Notes: generated by a model from the sequence alone, not told the origin. 64,000 bases of DNA from Acidobacteriota bacterium (GCA_027307115.1 DAHUXN010000013.1:26733-90732), one strand, 5' to 3'; positions 37,680 through 47,999 are shown, counted from the stretch's first letter. Translations and numbers: made by a program.

Positions 37680-38188
37680 GCGGCCGGAGATGATGTCACG
37701 GCATCAGTTAGTATTGGCAGCGCGGCGCGTTCAGGGATGACCATGGCGATCACGGCGACCAGCCGACACCTTCGCGCTTTCGGACAGCCCGAGCAATCGC
37801 GCGCGATCTTTTCCGGCAGGGCCCGGCGCGGCGCCGTATCAAAGCCCTGGCGCACGAAAAATTCTGGCGCATGTGTCACCGCGAACACCCGCGCGATTCT
37901 TCGCCGCCGAGCCTCCGTGAGCGCATATTGCACCAGCCGCGCGCCCAGTCCGCGCCCGCGAAGCTCTGTATTCACCGCGAGCGAGCGAATCTCCGCCAGC
38001 TCAGTGCCGTATTTTTCGAGTGACACGCAACCTGCAATTAGGCCCTTTTCTTCCAGCACCAAAAACCCTCGTGCTTGCTCGCGCACATTCTCTTCCGTGC
38101 GCGGCAGCAGGATTCCCTCCGCTGCATAGTGCTCGATCAGTGCGTGAATGGCTGGCGCGTCCCCGGGCCGCGCCCGTCGCGTCTTCAT
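37676..38188 (-). CDS. argA: Short-form N-acetylglutamate synthase (GNAT)
   Basis: 170-residue GNAT acetyltransferase. ARPGDAPAIHALIEHYA at the N-terminus and the CoA-binding loop RGRGLGARLVQYAL are clear. The C-terminal DCSGCPKARRC matches the Cys-rich segment of the short NAGS enzymes found inside arginine operons of diverse bacteria. With argJ present, its likely role is anaplerotic supply of acetylglutamate. Overlaps both neighbours by ATGA. Confidence 0.8.
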   Translation of the reverse strand: MKTRRARPGDAPAIHALIEHYAAEGILLPRTEENVREQARGFLVLEEKGLIAGCVSLEKYGTELAEIRSLAVNTELRGRGLGARLVQYALTEARRRRIARVFAVTHAPEFFVRQGFDTAPRRALPEKIARDCSGCPKARRCRLVAVIAMVIPERAALPILTDAVTSSPAA

Positions 38189-39594
38189 GCCACTTTCTCC
38201 TGCGCCGCAAGGTGGGCTTTTGCCTCGGCAATCGCTTCGCGGACGGCAGCCGGCGCCGTTCCTCCCGGCGCTTGCCGTCGCGCGAGAGCTGCTTCCACCG
38301 TAAGTGCTTCCGGAAAATCTGCCTCGAACGACAACGAATATTTCTTCAGACGCTCAACAGGCCACTGCGCATATCCCTGTTGTTCTCCCTCGACATCGTG
38401 AACCATCTTTCCGATGATTTCGTGCGCTTGCCGAAATGGAATTCCCTTCGCCACTAAGTAATCCGCCGCTTCGGTGGCGATCAGCGCGGGATCTTCCGCG
38501 GCTTTGCGCAAATTCGCCAGATTGAATTTCGTCGCACTCACCGCACCGGCTGCGATTTGCGTCATCGCTAGCGTTTGATCGTGCGCGTCAAACAATGGTT
38601 CTTTGTCCTCCTGCAAATCGCGCTGATAGCTTGACGGCAAGCCTTTCATCGTGACCAGCAGAGATACGAACGCCCCCGCAACTCGCCCCGACTTTCCGCG
38701 AATCAATTCCCATGCATCCGGATTTTTCTTCTGCGGCATCAGGCTGCTGCCCGTTGAATATTCATCCGGTAAAGTGACGAATCCAAAGCCCGGCGACGCG
38801 AATAAAACCATGTCTTCCGCCAGCCGGGACAGATGATTCGACAGCACACTTAACGCGAACAAGTAATCGAGCGCGAAATCGCGCCGGCTCACGGAATCGA
38901 GGCTGTTGCGCGTCACTCGCGCAAATCCTAAATCCTCCGCCAAACCGCGCCGGTCAATCGGAAACGCGCACCCCGCGAGTGCGCCCACGCCCAAAGGACA
39001 CGCGTCCGCGGTATTCGCCGCAAACGCGATGCGATCCAGGTCGTGGAAAAACGCTTCCGCATGCGCCAGCAGAAAATGCGAGAGCAAAATCGGCTGCGCC
39101 AGTTGCATGTGCGTCATGCCCGGCATCGCCACGCCGAAATTCCACTCCGCCTGTTCTACGAACGCCTTAATAAGAGCTATCACGGCCTTTCGCATGTCCG
39201 CTGCTGCGGCTTTAATGAACATCCGGAATTCCGTGACAACCATTTCGTTCCGGCTGCGGCCTGTGTGCAGTTTTTTCCCCAGTGGTCCGAGCATATCCGT
39301 CAGCGTCGATTCCACGAAGTGATGCACGTCTTCCGCATCCGAAGCGTCGAGCCACGCAGGTTCCGCAAGTGCACGTTTTTCAATCCCATCAAGCGCCGCG
39401 ATGATTTGCTTCTTTTCTCCTGCGCTCAGAATATTTATTTTCTCCAGACCCAGAGCCCAAGCTCGATCAAGTTGCAGTTCAAATGGCAGTAGTCGCCGGT
39501 CGAAGTCGAACGAACATTCGAATTTGTAAAACGCCTTGTCCGGAGCGTGCTCGAACCGCCCGCCCCACATCTTTTTTTGTCCTGCCTCGCTCAT
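38185..39594 (-). CDS. argH: Argininosuccinate lyase
   Basis: 469 residues. Splits argininosuccinate to arginine and fumarate. Signature [19 protein letters not shown] holds the catalytic loop Ser; [16 protein letters not shown] and [12 protein letters not shown] are the other fumarase-superfamily regions. The N-terminal KMWGGRFE is typical of ArgH. Overlaps argG upstream and argA downstream by four bases each. Confidence 0.96.
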   Translation of the reverse strand: MSEAGQKKMWGGRFEHAPDKAFYKFECSFDFDRRLLPFELQLDRAWALGLEKINILSAGEKKQIIAALDGIEKRALAEPAWLDASDAEDVHHFVESTLTDMLGPLGKKLHTGRSRNEMVVTEFRMFIKAAAADMRKAVIALIKAFVEQAEWNFGVAMPGMTHMQLAQPILLSHFLLAHAEAFFHDLDRIAFAANTADACPLGVGALAGCAFPIDRRGLAEDLGFARVTRNSLDSVSRRDFALDYLFALSVLSNHLSRLAEDMVLFASPGFGFVTLPDEYSTGSSLMPQKKNPDAWELIRGKSGRVAGAFVSLLVTMKGLPSSYQRDLQEDKEPLFDAHDQTLAMTQIAAGAVSATKFNLANLRKAAEDPALIATEAADYLVAKGIPFRQAHEIIGKMVHDVEGEQQGYAQWPVERLKKYSLSFEADFPEALTVEAALARRQAPGGTAPAAVREAIAEAKAHLAAQEKVA

Positions 39595-40790
39595 TTCGCC
39601 GCATTTCCTTTAACCGCGGGCACGGTGATCGGTAGCGCGAACAGATTGATAAATCCTTCTGCGTCCTTTGGGTTGTACCCGGTCATCGTGAAGCTCGCCA
39701 GATTCGTGCGATAGAGCGAATAGGCCGAGTTGCGCGATGTCACATTCACGTTGCCTTTGAAAAGGCTCAAACCAACTGAGCCGGTCACGCGCTTTTGCGA
39801 AGAGGCGAAGAACCCGTCCAGCGCCTCTCGCAGCGGCGTGAACCACATGCCGTAGTAAACCATTTCTGCGTACCGCAACGACAGTTGTTGCTGGTAGTGC
39901 AGTGTCTCGCGGTCCAGGCAGAGCGCTTCAAGTTCGCGATGCGCCGCGACCAGCAACGTCCCTCCGGGCGTTTCGTATGCGCCGCGTGATTTGATTCCCA
40001 CCAAACGGTTCTCAACCATATCCATGCGTCCCACCGCATTTTTCGCGGCAATGTCGTTCAATTCTTCCAGCAACGCGATCGCGCCAAGCTTCTTCCCGTT
40101 CACGGAAACAGGAACGCCGCTCTCGAATCCAATTTCCACTTCGGTCGGCGTCGCTGGCGCCGCTGCGGGAGAAACCACCCATTGCCACATCGCCTCTTCC
40201 GGCGCGTTCGCCGGATCCTCCAGCCGCCCGCCTTCATGGCTCAAATGCCAGATATTGCGGTCGCGACTGTAAATATTCTTCGTGGTCTGTTCGATGGGAA
40301 CATGGTGCTCGCGCGCATACGCGATCGCTTCCTCACGCGAAGTGATATTCCATTCGCGCCACGGCGCGATGATTTTCAGTTCTGGAGCGATCGCTTTCAC
40401 CGCCAGCTCGAACCGCACTTGGTCGTTGCCTTTTCCCGTGCAGCCGTGCGCCACCGCGTCAGCGCCCACTTTGCGTGCCATTTCCGCCTGACGCCTCCCC
40501 AAAATCGGCCGCGCAAACGAAGTCCCCAGCAAATACTTGTGCTCGTACACCGCTCCCGCACGCAATGTCGGCCAAATGTAGCCGGTGATAAATTCCTCGC
40601 GTAGATCCTCCACGTGTGCTTCGCTTGCGCCGGTAGCCAACGCCTTCCGCCGAGCCGCTTCTAGATCCTCCTTCTGTCCCAGATCGCCAATCATGGCGAT
40701 CACTTCGCAGTGATAATTCTCCTTCAGCCACGGAATGATGATGGACGTATCAAGTCCGCCCGAATAGGCCAGCACCACTTTTTTCGCCAA
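39591..40790 (-). CDS. argG: Argininosuccinate synthase
   Basis: 399 residues. Start set at TTG 40790 because AAGGAG lies 6 bases upstream and the protein then begins [18 protein letters not shown], as in other ArgG; a longer frame exists but would extend into argF. PP-loop [21 protein letters not shown] and [16 protein letters not shown] C-terminus are present. Joins citrulline and aspartate using ATP. Confidence 0.95.
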   Translation of the reverse strand: MAKKVVLAYSGGLDTSIIIPWLKENYHCEVIAMIGDLGQKEDLEAARRKALATGASEAHVEDLREEFITGYIWPTLRAGAVYEHKYLLGTSFARPILGRRQAEMARKVGADAVAHGCTGKGNDQVRFELAVKAIAPELKIIAPWREWNITSREEAIAYAREHHVPIEQTTKNIYSRDRNIWHLSHEGGRLEDPANAPEEAMWQWVVSPAAAPATPTEVEIGFESGVPVSVNGKKLGAIALLEELNDIAAKNAVGRMDMVENRLVGIKSRGAYETPGGTLLVAAHRELEALCLDRETLHYQQQLSLRYAEMVYYGMWFTPLREALDGFFASSQKRVTGSVGLSLFKGNVNVTSRNSAYSLYRTNLASFTMTGYNPKDAEGFINLFALPITVPAVKGNAAK

Positions 40791-40800
40791 CGTTTTCTCC

Positions 40801-41751
40801 TTATCCAAGCAGCGTGAGTAGGATCGCCTTCTGGACGTGCAAACGATTCTCCGACTGGTCGAACACAATCGATTGCGGCCCGTCGATTACGCCAGCCGCA
40901 ACTTCTGAACCGCGGTGCGCTGGCAGGCAGTGCATGAACACCGCATGCGGATCAGCCTGCGCTAAGAGCCTTTCATTCACTTGATACGGCGCAAAAAATG
41001 CTGCGCGCTCCGCAACCTCATTTTCTTGGCCCATGCTCGCCCACACGTCCGTATAAACAGCCTGCGCGCCGGCTACCGCCTCTTCCGGCGCGCGAAGAAT
41101 TTCAATTCTTCCGCGTGTTTCGCGGGCCGCTCGGCGCGCCTCCGTCACCACTTCCGCATGCGGTTCATAACCTGCTGGCGTAGCGACGCGAACCTGCGCC
41201 CCAACGCGTGCGCCAATGCTCAACAGGGAATGGCAAACATTATTCCCATCACCGACGTAAGCAACTTTCACTCCCCGCAGCGATCCAAAACGCTCTTCCA
41301 ACGTGAAAAAATCCGTCAGCGCCTGGCAGGGATGAAAACCGTCGGACAGAGCGTTGATCACCGGTATCGACGCATTTTCCGCCAGCTCGTCGAGCACCTT
41401 CTGCTCGAAAACGCGCGCTACGATCCCCTGCACCCAGCGATCGAGATTCTTCGCAACATCGCGCACCGATTCCCGCTCGCCCAGCCGCGATTGCGTGTGA
41501 TCCAGAAAGACAGCTCCTCCGCCCATGCTTGCAACACCAACTTCGAAAGTAACGCGCGTGCGCAGTGATGGCTTTTCAAAAATCATCGCTAGAAAGCGCC
41601 CCGCCAGTACGCTCCGGTACCGTTCCGGCCGCGCCTTGATGTCGGCAGCCAAATGGTAGAGTTCGCGAATCTGCGCCGCGCCCCATTCGGTGCCGGTCAG
41701 CAGATCGGGCGTGAGCGTCGGAACATTTGCGGTTGCGGCCATCGCGTTCAT
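40801..41751 (-). CDS. argF: Ornithine carbamoyltransferase
   Basis: 316 residues from ATG 41751 with GAGG at 5 bases. The carbamoyl-phosphate loop reads KPSLRTR, a variant of STRTR common outside enterics; [14 protein letters not shown] and HCLPAHRG mark an ornithine rather than aspartate or acetylornithine enzyme. [11 protein letters not shown] is the ornithine-side loop. Forms citrulline. 10 bases separate it from argG and 2 from argD. Confidence 0.93.
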   Translation of the reverse strand: MNAMAATANVPTLTPDLLTGTEWGAAQIRELYHLAADIKARPERYRSVLAGRFLAMIFEKPSLRTRVTFEVGVASMGGGAVFLDHTQSRLGERESVRDVAKNLDRWVQGIVARVFEQKVLDELAENASIPVINALSDGFHPCQALTDFFTLEERFGSLRGVKVAYVGDGNNVCHSLLSIGARVGAQVRVATPAGYEPHAEVVTEARRAARETRGRIEILRAPEEAVAGAQAVYTDVWASMGQENEVAERAAFFAPYQVNERLLAQADPHAVFMHCLPAHRGSEVAAGVIDGPQSIVFDQSENRLHVQKAILLTLLG

Positions 41752-41753
41752 AT

Positions 41754-43097
41754 TTACCTCGCTGCGGCCTGAGCGATTGCTCCAGCCATTTCTTGAGCCT
41801 GCGGACCGGGTTCGGGTTGCACCTGCGATATTCCCGCGAGCTTCCAAGTCTTCCGTGGTGCTTTTGTCAGCACAACTTCGAGCGTCTTAAGGAATTCCCG
41901 AATATCCTGCGCGCGGACAATGAACGGCGGCAGCATGCGCAAAATGTGTTCGTGCGTGCAATTGATGATCAATCCCCGCTTCAGCGCCTCTTCGACAATC
42001 GGCCCGCCTTCGATCGACAAATCCAGGCCCACAATCAGTCCTTCGCCGCGCACTTCGCGAATGAATTCGAATCGCGATTGCAACTTCTCCAGACCTTGCC
42101 GCAGCTCTTCGCCCCGCTCGCGAACATTGGCCAGAAGGTTCTCATCTTCGAGTGTCTTCAAGAATTCCAGCGCCACGGCGCAAACGAACGGCCCGCCGCC
42201 AAACGTCGTGCCATGCAGGCCCGGCGTAAACGCGCCGGCAAACTTCTCATTCGCGATAAACGCTCCCAGCGGCAGTCCTCCGGCAAGCGGCTTCGCCACC
42301 GTCACGATGTCCGGCTTTGTTGCAAATTTCTGATATGCGAAATTGCGTCCCGTGCGCCCCAGCCCGCACTGAATTTCGTCGGCAATCATCGCGGCGTTGT
42401 GTCGCGTGGCAAGCTCGCGCGCGCGGGACCAAAACGTTTCGCTTACAGGATAAACGCCGCCTTCGCCTTGAATCGTTTCGAGCACAATCGCGCAAACGCT
42501 TTCGTCGAATCTTCTTTCGAGGTCCGCCACGTCGTTGAACCGCACGAATTCCGCCCCCGGCACAACCGGCTCGAACGGTTCGCGGTATTTCGCGGGATAC
42601 GTTATGGACACGGCCCCGAACGTCCGCCCGTGAAACGAATTTTCCAGCGCCAGGAACCGCGTCTTTTCGGGCCCATCCGCCACCCGGTTCTTCTTCGAGT
42701 ACGCGCGCGCCAGCTTCATCGCGCCTTCCATCGCTTCCGTTCCGCTGTTCGTGAAAAAAACGCGCTCAAGCCCCGACCATTCAGCAAGCTTCTTCGCCAG
42801 CGGTCCTTGAAATGAGTTGTGAAACAAATTGGAGAAGTGAACTGCCTGTGCCGCTTCGCGCCGCATCACGCGCACCAGCCGCGGATGCGAATAGCCCAAC
42901 GCATTCACCGCAATGCCCCCGAGGAAATCGAGATAGGCGCGCCCGCTCGTATCGTAGAGGCGGCAGCCATTGCCATGGGTGAAAACAATCGGCGGCCGGC
43001 GGTACGTCCCAACCATAAATTGATCCGCATCGCGCAAAATCTGCGCATTGCTGACTTTTTTTGAGGGCACGGGTTTCCGGCTTATTTTTCGTGTCAC
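41754..43097 (-). CDS. argD: Acetylornithine aminotransferase
   Basis: 447 residues, class III PLP enzyme. PLP Lys in VTVAKPLAGGLPLGAF; FTNSGTEAMEGAMKLAR binds cofactor phosphate; ADEIQCGLGRTG carries the PLP Asp. Start taken as GTG 43097, five bases after the argB stop; the ribosome-binding site is weak. The ~40-residue C-terminal tail rich in Gln/Pro/Ala (QPEPGPQAQEMAGAIAQ) is longer than usual. Confidence 0.93.
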   Translation of the reverse strand: MTRKISRKPVPSKKVSNAQILRDADQFMVGTYRRPPIVFTHGNGCRLYDTSGRAYLDFLGGIAVNALGYSHPRLVRVMRREAAQAVHFSNLFHNSFQGPLAKKLAEWSGLERVFFTNSGTEAMEGAMKLARAYSKKNRVADGPEKTRFLALENSFHGRTFGAVSITYPAKYREPFEPVVPGAEFVRFNDVADLERRFDESVCAIVLETIQGEGGVYPVSETFWSRARELATRHNAAMIADEIQCGLGRTGRNFAYQKFATKPDIVTVAKPLAGGLPLGAFIANEKFAGAFTPGLHGTTFGGGPFVCAVALEFLKTLEDENLLANVRERGEELRQGLEKLQSRFEFIREVRGEGLIVGLDLSIEGGPIVEEALKRGLIINCTHEHILRMLPPFIVRAQDIREFLKTLEVVLTKAPRKTWKLAGISQVQPEPGPQAQEMAGAIAQAAAR

Positions 43098-43102
43098 GAT
43101 TT

Positions 43103-43933
43103 TTACCGGCCTGCGCGTGCGGCATATTTGGCTTGTATGGGCAATCGTATCGGCAGAACGCGTGTTCCCGGACCCTTCGCGCCGTTTGTGGCCGAATGCA
43201 GCGCCCGCGGTCGCGTGCCACCCACGATCCGCACCTGGCGAACGCCTCCGGCCAGCGCGCGCTTCGCCGCTTCCAGCTTCAGCACCATGCCGCCGGAAAC
43301 TTTTTGGTGCCGGATCAGCTCTTCGATTTCCGCGCCCGTCACTTTATCCAGCACTTTCTCTCCGTCCAGCACTCCGGCGACGTCCGTGACATAAATCAAT
43401 CTTTCCGCTTGGCAATACTCCGCCGCCGCGGCCGCCATATGATCGGCGTTGATGTTATAAAGCTCGCCATCCGACCCAAGCCCCAGGCAGCACGCCACCG
43501 GCACAACTCCCGCGCGCCACAGCGAACTCAGAAATTCAAGATTCACGCCCGTGAGGTAACCCACGTAGCCAAGTCCGCCAGAATCACCTTCGTGAAACAT
43601 CGGCTCGGCCAAAAAACACGCCGCATCGGACGCGCAAATCCCCACGGCCGTCTGCCCCGCCAGCGAGATCGCTCCCGCCAGTCGTTTGTTCAGCAGCCCC
43701 GCAAAAACCATCACCGCCGCGTCGCGCGTCTCGCGATCCGTCACACGCAACCCGCCCACAAACCGGCTCGTCATTCCCATCCGCGCCAGTGTCGCGGTAA
43801 AAATCTTTCCGCCCCCGTGAATCACCAGCAATTCGTGCCCCGCCTTGGCGATCTCCGCGATTTGCCTCGCGAGCGAACGCACTGCGGCTTCGTCGTCCAG
43901 TAACGCCCCCGCGATCTTGATCACCAGTCTCAT
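43103..43933 (-). CDS. argB: Acetylglutamate kinase
   Basis: 276 residues of the amino-acid kinase fold. VIKIAGALLDDEA at the start (usually K-I/L-GG), LLVIHGGGKIFTATLARMG for the glycine-rich ATP site, and NINADHMAAAAA for substrate binding. It phosphorylates N-acetylglutamate. It lacks the N-terminal helix of arginine-inhibited forms, so feedback inhibition may be weak (inference). Overlaps argC by ATGA. Confidence 0.92.
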   Translation of the reverse strand: MRLVIKIAGALLDDEAAVRSLARQIAEIAKAGHELLVIHGGGKIFTATLARMGMTSRFVGGLRVTDRETRDAAVMVFAGLLNKRLAGAISLAGQTAVGICASDAACFLAEPMFHEGDSGGLGYVGYLTGVNLEFLSSLWRAGVVPVACCLGLGSDGELYNINADHMAAAAAEYCQAERLIYVTDVAGVLDGEKVLDKVTGAEIEELIRHQKVSGGMVLKLEAAKRALAGGVRQVRIVGGTRPRALHSATNGAKGPGTRVLPIRLPIQAKYAARAGR

Positions 43934-44964
43934 ATCAGTCCTTCGGATTCCGGATATCCATGCATCACGTTAAAATTCTGCACTGCCTGTCCCGCCGCGC
44001 CTTTGCCCAAATTGTCCAGACATGAAACGACCACCAACCGCCGGCCCGAGTCATCCAACGCAAATCCAATGTCGCAGAAATTCGTGCGCGCCACGTGCTG
44101 CAATTCGGGCAGCTTCCCTGCGGGCCAGATGCGCACCATCGGCCGCCCCGCATAGAACTTGCGAAATAGCGCCTCGATTTCTTCCGCGCGTTTTGCCTCG
44201 CTCAACCAAACGTACAGCGTCGATAAGATTCCTCGCTCGATCGGCAGCAGATGCGCCGTAAACATCATTTGTTCCGCTGAAACTCCCAGATGTTCCATCA
44301 CTTCCGGCGTGTGCCGGTGCGTGAACAATCCATACGCGCGGAAATTCTCATTCACCTCGACGAATTGTGTGTCACGCTTTGGTTCCTTACCAGCGCCGCT
44401 TGCGCCCGACTTACAATCGCAAACGATCCCGCGCGCCAGGTCAATCCACTCCGCCTCAACAATCGGCCGCAATCCCAAAATTACGGAAGTCGGGTAACAG
44501 CCAGGATTCGCGACAACCTTCGCGCCAGGCAAATCGGCGGAATACAACTCCGGCAATCCGTACGTCGCCCTGCTCAGCGCTTCAGCATTCGGCGCGTTCA
44601 GTTTGTACCACTGCGAAAACGTCTCACCGTCGCGAAATCGGAACGCTCCGCTCAAGTCGATCACGCGAACGCCCGCATTCATCAGTTTAGGAACAATCTC
44701 GAGAGAAGCCTCGTGCGGTGTCGCGAGAAACGCGGTTGCCGCGCCGCTCTTCACAATCGCCTCAACCGAAAGTGGTCGGCACGGAGCCTCTCCCCACCCG
44801 CGCAGTTGCGGAAAAATCTCCGTCAAGCACCGCGCCGTCGCATTCTCTCCGCGCAGATAGAAAACCGGCCTTTCGATTTCCGGATGCCGCAGCAGCAGCC
44901 GGGCTAGCTCGAATCCTGCGTAACCCGTTGCTCCCACCACCGCCACCCTTGGCGCGCCATTCAT
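43930..44964 (-). CDS. argC: N-acetyl-gamma-glutamyl-phosphate reductase
   Basis: 344 residues from ATG 44964. Nucleotide loop VAVVGATGYAGFELARLL at the N-terminus and the catalytic Cys in KVVANPGCYPTSVILGL. GASGAGKEPK is the conserved ArgC loop. NADPH-dependent third step of arginine synthesis. GGAGG lies 10 bases before the ATG, and the ATG overlaps the argR stop. Confidence 0.95.
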   Translation of the reverse strand: MNGAPRVAVVGATGYAGFELARLLLRHPEIERPVFYLRGENATARCLTEIFPQLRGWGEAPCRPLSVEAIVKSGAATAFLATPHEASLEIVPKLMNAGVRVIDLSGAFRFRDGETFSQWYKLNAPNAEALSRATYGLPELYSADLPGAKVVANPGCYPTSVILGLRPIVEAEWIDLARGIVCDCKSGASGAGKEPKRDTQFVEVNENFRAYGLFTHRHTPEVMEHLGVSAEQMMFTAHLLPIERGILSTLYVWLSEAKRAEEIEALFRKFYAGRPMVRIWPAGKLPELQHVARTNFCDIGFALDDSGRRLVVVSCLDNLGKGAAGQAVQNFNVMHGYPESEGLI

Positions 44965-45437
44965 CGGAGTAATTCCTCCATGCGTTTTTGAATGGCCGCG
45001 CGGGCCGCTCGCGACGGCGTAATAATCAGCACCGTGTCGTCGCCCGCAAGCGTTCCCGCCACTTCCTTCCAATGTTCCGCGTCCACCGCCGCTGCCAGAG
45101 GTTGCGCTCCGCCCGGAGGCGTTTTCAGCACCAGCATGTTCTGTGCGGGCCGCACGTCGACTAGAAATTCACGCAGAGCTCGCGCCAGCTGCGGCACGGC
45201 CGCCGATTCTTCCGCCGCCGCTGTCAACGGCCGGTAACCCTCCGCCGTTTTCACCAGCTTCAATTCGCGAAGGTCGCGCGACAGCGTCGCCTGCGTCACG
45301 CGCACACCCATATGATTCAGCCTGCGCCGCAGGTCGTCTTGGTTGGGGACGGGTTCGGCGCCCACCAACTTCAAGATTTGCCCTTGCCGGAAACGTTTGT
45401 GCGTGCCCATCACAGTGTCCGCTGTTTGAATATTCAT
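44961..45437 (-). CDS. argR: Arginine repressor
   Basis: 158 residues if started at ATG 45437, 149 from ATG 45410. N-terminal winged helix with RVTQATLSRDLRELKLVK, C-terminal hexamerisation/arginine-binding domain with GDDTVLIITPS, matching ArgR/AhrC. Its placement as first gene of the operon predicts autorepression. The predicted promoter puts the RNA start about 5 bases before ATG 45437, so either the message is almost leaderless or ATG 45410 is used. Confidence 0.92.
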   Translation of the reverse strand: MNIQTADTVMGTHKRFRQGQILKLVGAEPVPNQDDLRRRLNHMGVRVTQATLSRDLRELKLVKTAEGYRPLTAAAEESAAVPQLARALREFLVDVRPAQNMLVLKTPPGGAQPLAAAVDAEHWKEVAGTLAGDDTVLIITPSRAARAAIQKRMEELLR

Positions 45438-45477
45438 CTCTCTGTATATTTATACGTCGCCTAAGAAGTCGTGTCAA
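45427..45477 (-). promoter_or_regulatory. arg operon promoter with overlapping ARG-box-like sequence
   Basis: On the minus strand TTGACA (45472-45477), a 17-base spacer and TATAAA (45449-45454): a near-consensus sigma-70 promoter. GTATATTTATAC (45444-45455) is an almost perfect palindrome over the -10, and TGAATATTCA (45427-45436) overlaps the first start codon; the latter contains the TGAAT/ATTCA half-sites of ARG boxes. Both are plausible ArgR targets. Confidence 0.6.
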
Positions 45478-45601
45478 TACAGAAAGTTGTAATTCGGCGT
45501 AGGCCGTGGTCGTCACGACAACAGCGGAAACTTGACAGCCATTGTCCAAATAGGCTTTGCTTTGTGTGCGGCTCAAATCGAAAAGGACGGCCCAGGAACC
45601 T

Positions 45602-46798
45602 ATGCCCCACCAAATCGTGCAGCGGCGCTCCCGCGGATTCATTTGCGTCAACGCTCATCCCGAAGGTTGTCGGCGCAACGTGGAACGCCAAATCGCCGCC
45701 ATTCGCTCGCACGCGCAACCGCAACGCACCGGAATAAATTCCGCGCTCTTCATTGGTTCGTCCACTGGCTACGGTCTCGCTTCGCGAATCGCCGCAGCTT
45801 GGGGTTTCGGCGCAAAAACACTCGGTGTCTGCCTCGAACGCGAGCCCGACGGGAATAAGGCGGCGAGCGCGGGCTTCTACAACACCGCCGCATTCCACGA
45901 TTTCGCTCGAAAAGACGATTTATTTGCGGAGACGATTGACGCCGATGCGTTTTCAGACGACGCCAAACGCGCCGTCGCGGGAATTGCCCGCAAGGAAATG
46001 GACAAGATCGATCTCATCATTTACAGCGTCGCTGCGCCCAAGCGAACAGATCCCATCTCCGGCCAAAGCCACAGTTCCGTCTTAAAGCCAATCGGCGCGG
46101 CTTATACAAACAAAACAGTCGAACTCGACTCCGACAAAGTCACGGAAGTCACCATTCCTCCCGCAAGCGAAGCCGAAATCTCGGCCACGGTTTCAGTTAT
46201 GGGCGGACAGGACTGGAAGTTGTGGCTCGACATGCTCGCTGCCGAAAATCTGCTTGCCGAAAACGTCCGTACGCTCGCCTATTCGTACATCGGCCCGGAA
46301 ATCACCTGGCCCATCTATCGCGATGGAACGATCGGCGCGGCCAAGAAACATCTCGAGCAAACCGCGCATGCGCTGGATGAAATGTTGGACAACCAGCTTG
46401 GCGGTGAAGCGCGCATCGCCGTCAATAAAGCCATCGTCACGCAAGCCTCAGCCGCCATCCCGGTTGTGCCGCTTTACATGAGCATCTTATTTCGTGTAAT
46501 GAAGCAGAAAAATCTCGACGAAGGTGCTCTCGAACAGATGCGCCGCCTATTCTTTGATTTTCTCGCCGAGGGTGCTACGCCGAAATTCGACGACGCCGGT
46601 CGCATTCGTCTCGACGACTGCGAGATGCGTGCCGACGTGCAAAGGGAAGTCGCTGCGCTCTGGCCAAACGTCACCACGGAAAATTTGCGCGAACTCAGCG
46701 ATTTCGCCGGCTTTCAGCACGAATTTCGCGCTCTCTTCGGCTTCGAAGTCGAAGGCGTCGATTATTCCGTGCCGGTCGAAACGCAGCTCTCCTGGTAA
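45602..46798 (+). CDS. fabV: Enoyl-ACP reductase FabV
   Basis: 398 residues from ATG 45602 (AGGA 5 bases upstream). RRSRGFICVNAHPEGC at the N-terminus, NAD-binding ALFIGSSTGYGLASRIAAA, and the active-site pair in IYRDGTIGAAKK with the Y-x8-K spacing characteristic of FabV. It reduces the trans-2-enoyl-ACP double bond, the last step of fatty-acid elongation; FabV enzymes are typically insensitive to triclosan. Divergent from the arg operon; TTGACA at 45532 could be its -35, but no good -10 was seen. Confidence 0.95.
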   Translation: MPHQIVQRRSRGFICVNAHPEGCRRNVERQIAAIRSHAQPQRTGINSALFIGSSTGYGLASRIAAAWGFGAKTLGVCLEREPDGNKAASAGFYNTAAFHDFARKDDLFAETIDADAFSDDAKRAVAGIARKEMDKIDLIIYSVAAPKRTDPISGQSHSSVLKPIGAAYTNKTVELDSDKVTEVTIPPASEAEISATVSVMGGQDWKLWLDMLAAENLLAENVRTLAYSYIGPEITWPIYRDGTIGAAKKHLEQTAHALDEMLDNQLGGEARIAVNKAIVTQASAAIPVVPLYMSILFRVMKQKNLDEGALEQMRRLFFDFLAEGATPKFDDAGRIRLDDCEMRADVQREVAALWPNVTTENLRELSDFAGFQHEFRALFGFEVEGVDYSVPVETQLSW

Positions 46799-46829
46799 CG
46801 CGATTGCGCGCCTGATTCAAAATCGGCCG

Positions 46830-47834
46830 TCAGCTCTGCTTACGCCCGATCCCCGGCATATCGCTTCCACGGCCCTCTTTGAGCTCCGCGCATATCTTGT
46901 CCAGCAAGCCCGCAATCGATGTCACGTAATCATTCGCCACGCTCTGCAAGTTCGCCAGATTCTCCGGCGTCACGTCGTCCATGTCGCTCGACGCTCGCTC
47001 CAGTTTCTCCCAGGGAACCTGCAGCCGGTAATACGTGCATCCCGGAAGGGAGTTCAGTTCGAAGTCCACTGCCTCCGAAACACTGTCCATCAGCACCGGC
47101 ACAATCTGTTTCGCCCAACCCAGCAGTCCCCACCCCTTCGCCGACGCATACCTAATCTGATCTTGCCGATCTCCCGTGCCCACCGAAACAATCAGCATTT
47201 GTGCCGCATCTGGATATAACGTCCGCGCTTCCGCATACGCCGCCATCGACGGATTGTTCACAAACACTCCGCCATCCACCAGCGCATAGTCCTGGTTGCC
47301 TCTCGTCAAATGAAACGGAGGAAAGAATGTCGGCGCCGCGGAAGTCGCCCGCGCAACTTCCGTTACTTTCCAGTTGTAGCTCGGGTCCGCCGCGATTCTG
47401 TGGCTCTTGAAGAAAAACGGCAGTTGTCCCTGCAGGTCATAGCTCGATATCAAAAGCGGAGTCAGCGCCGCCTGCAATTCGGTATCTTGAAAAAATTTCG
47501 TCAGCGTCGCGTCCAACGCATCCGGGGAATATTTCGGAAGAATCAGCTGTCGCGCTGGTGTAAAGAAATTTTTGCGGAAAATCGCCGGGCCATTTTGCAC
47601 GTACAAGTCAACGAGCTGGCTCGGCGAATACGGCGCGCCTGTGTTCCCCTGCGTGCCAATTCCCAGCGCGATGATGCCTCCCGTGGATGTCCCTGCAATC
47701 AGATCAAATGTCTGCCACAAATCCCTGCCAATGCGTTTCTGCAGTTCGCGAAGAATCACCGCCGGAATAATCCCGCGTATTCCGCCGCCATCGATTGCCA
47801 GCACCTTAATGCTTTTCTCGCCCGGATTCTCCAT
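46830..47834 (-). CDS. Patatin-like phospholipase
   Basis: 334 residues. Oxyanion motif GGGIRG, nucleophile GTSTGG (Ser about residue 51) and the dyad Asp in LVDGGVFVNNPS are all present, so it should be an active lipid acyl hydrolase. No signal peptide. GAGGAGA lies 7 bases before the ATG. Convergent with fabV, 31 bases between stops. Family resembles cytosolic CapV/patatin lipases, but no signalling partner gene is adjacent. Confidence 0.9.
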   Translation of the reverse strand: MENPGEKSIKVLAIDGGGIRGIIPAVILRELQKRIGRDLWQTFDLIAGTSTGGIIALGIGTQGNTGAPYSPSQLVDLYVQNGPAIFRKNFFTPARQLILPKYSPDALDATLTKFFQDTELQAALTPLLISSYDLQGQLPFFFKSHRIAADPSYNWKVTEVARATSAAPTFFPPFHLTRGNQDYALVDGGVFVNNPSMAAYAEARTLYPDAAQMLIVSVGTGDRQDQIRYASAKGWGLLGWAKQIVPVLMDSVSEAVDFELNSLPGCTYYRLQVPWEKLERASSDMDDVTPENLANLQSVANDYVTSIAGLLDKICAELKEGRGSDMPGIGRKQS

Positions 47835-47947
47835 GTCACAATCTCCTCAGAACACGATTACGCATTCGGCGGTGAATCAGTGGTGTTATGTACGAATCGT
47901 AAACCATAACAGTCATCGAACAAAAGTGAGGGCTTTCCCTCAACGCG

Positions 47948-47976
47948 TTGACTTGCCTGGGGCCGGATACTAATAT
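47948..47976 (+). promoter_or_regulatory. Promoter of the sdh operon
   Basis: TTGACT, 17-base spacer, TAATAT, close to the sigma-70 consensus, with the start codon of the first sdh gene 24 bases after the -10. Faces rightward into the operon; the patatin gene is divergent. Confidence 0.6.
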
Positions 47977-47999
47977 GTCGCGGCGAAAGGCGGTGACGG

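Noticed and set aside
46830..47834. Patatin lipase as a CBASS-type antiphage effector
   Set aside because: No adjacent CD-NTase, accessory or sensor gene; neighbours are metabolic.
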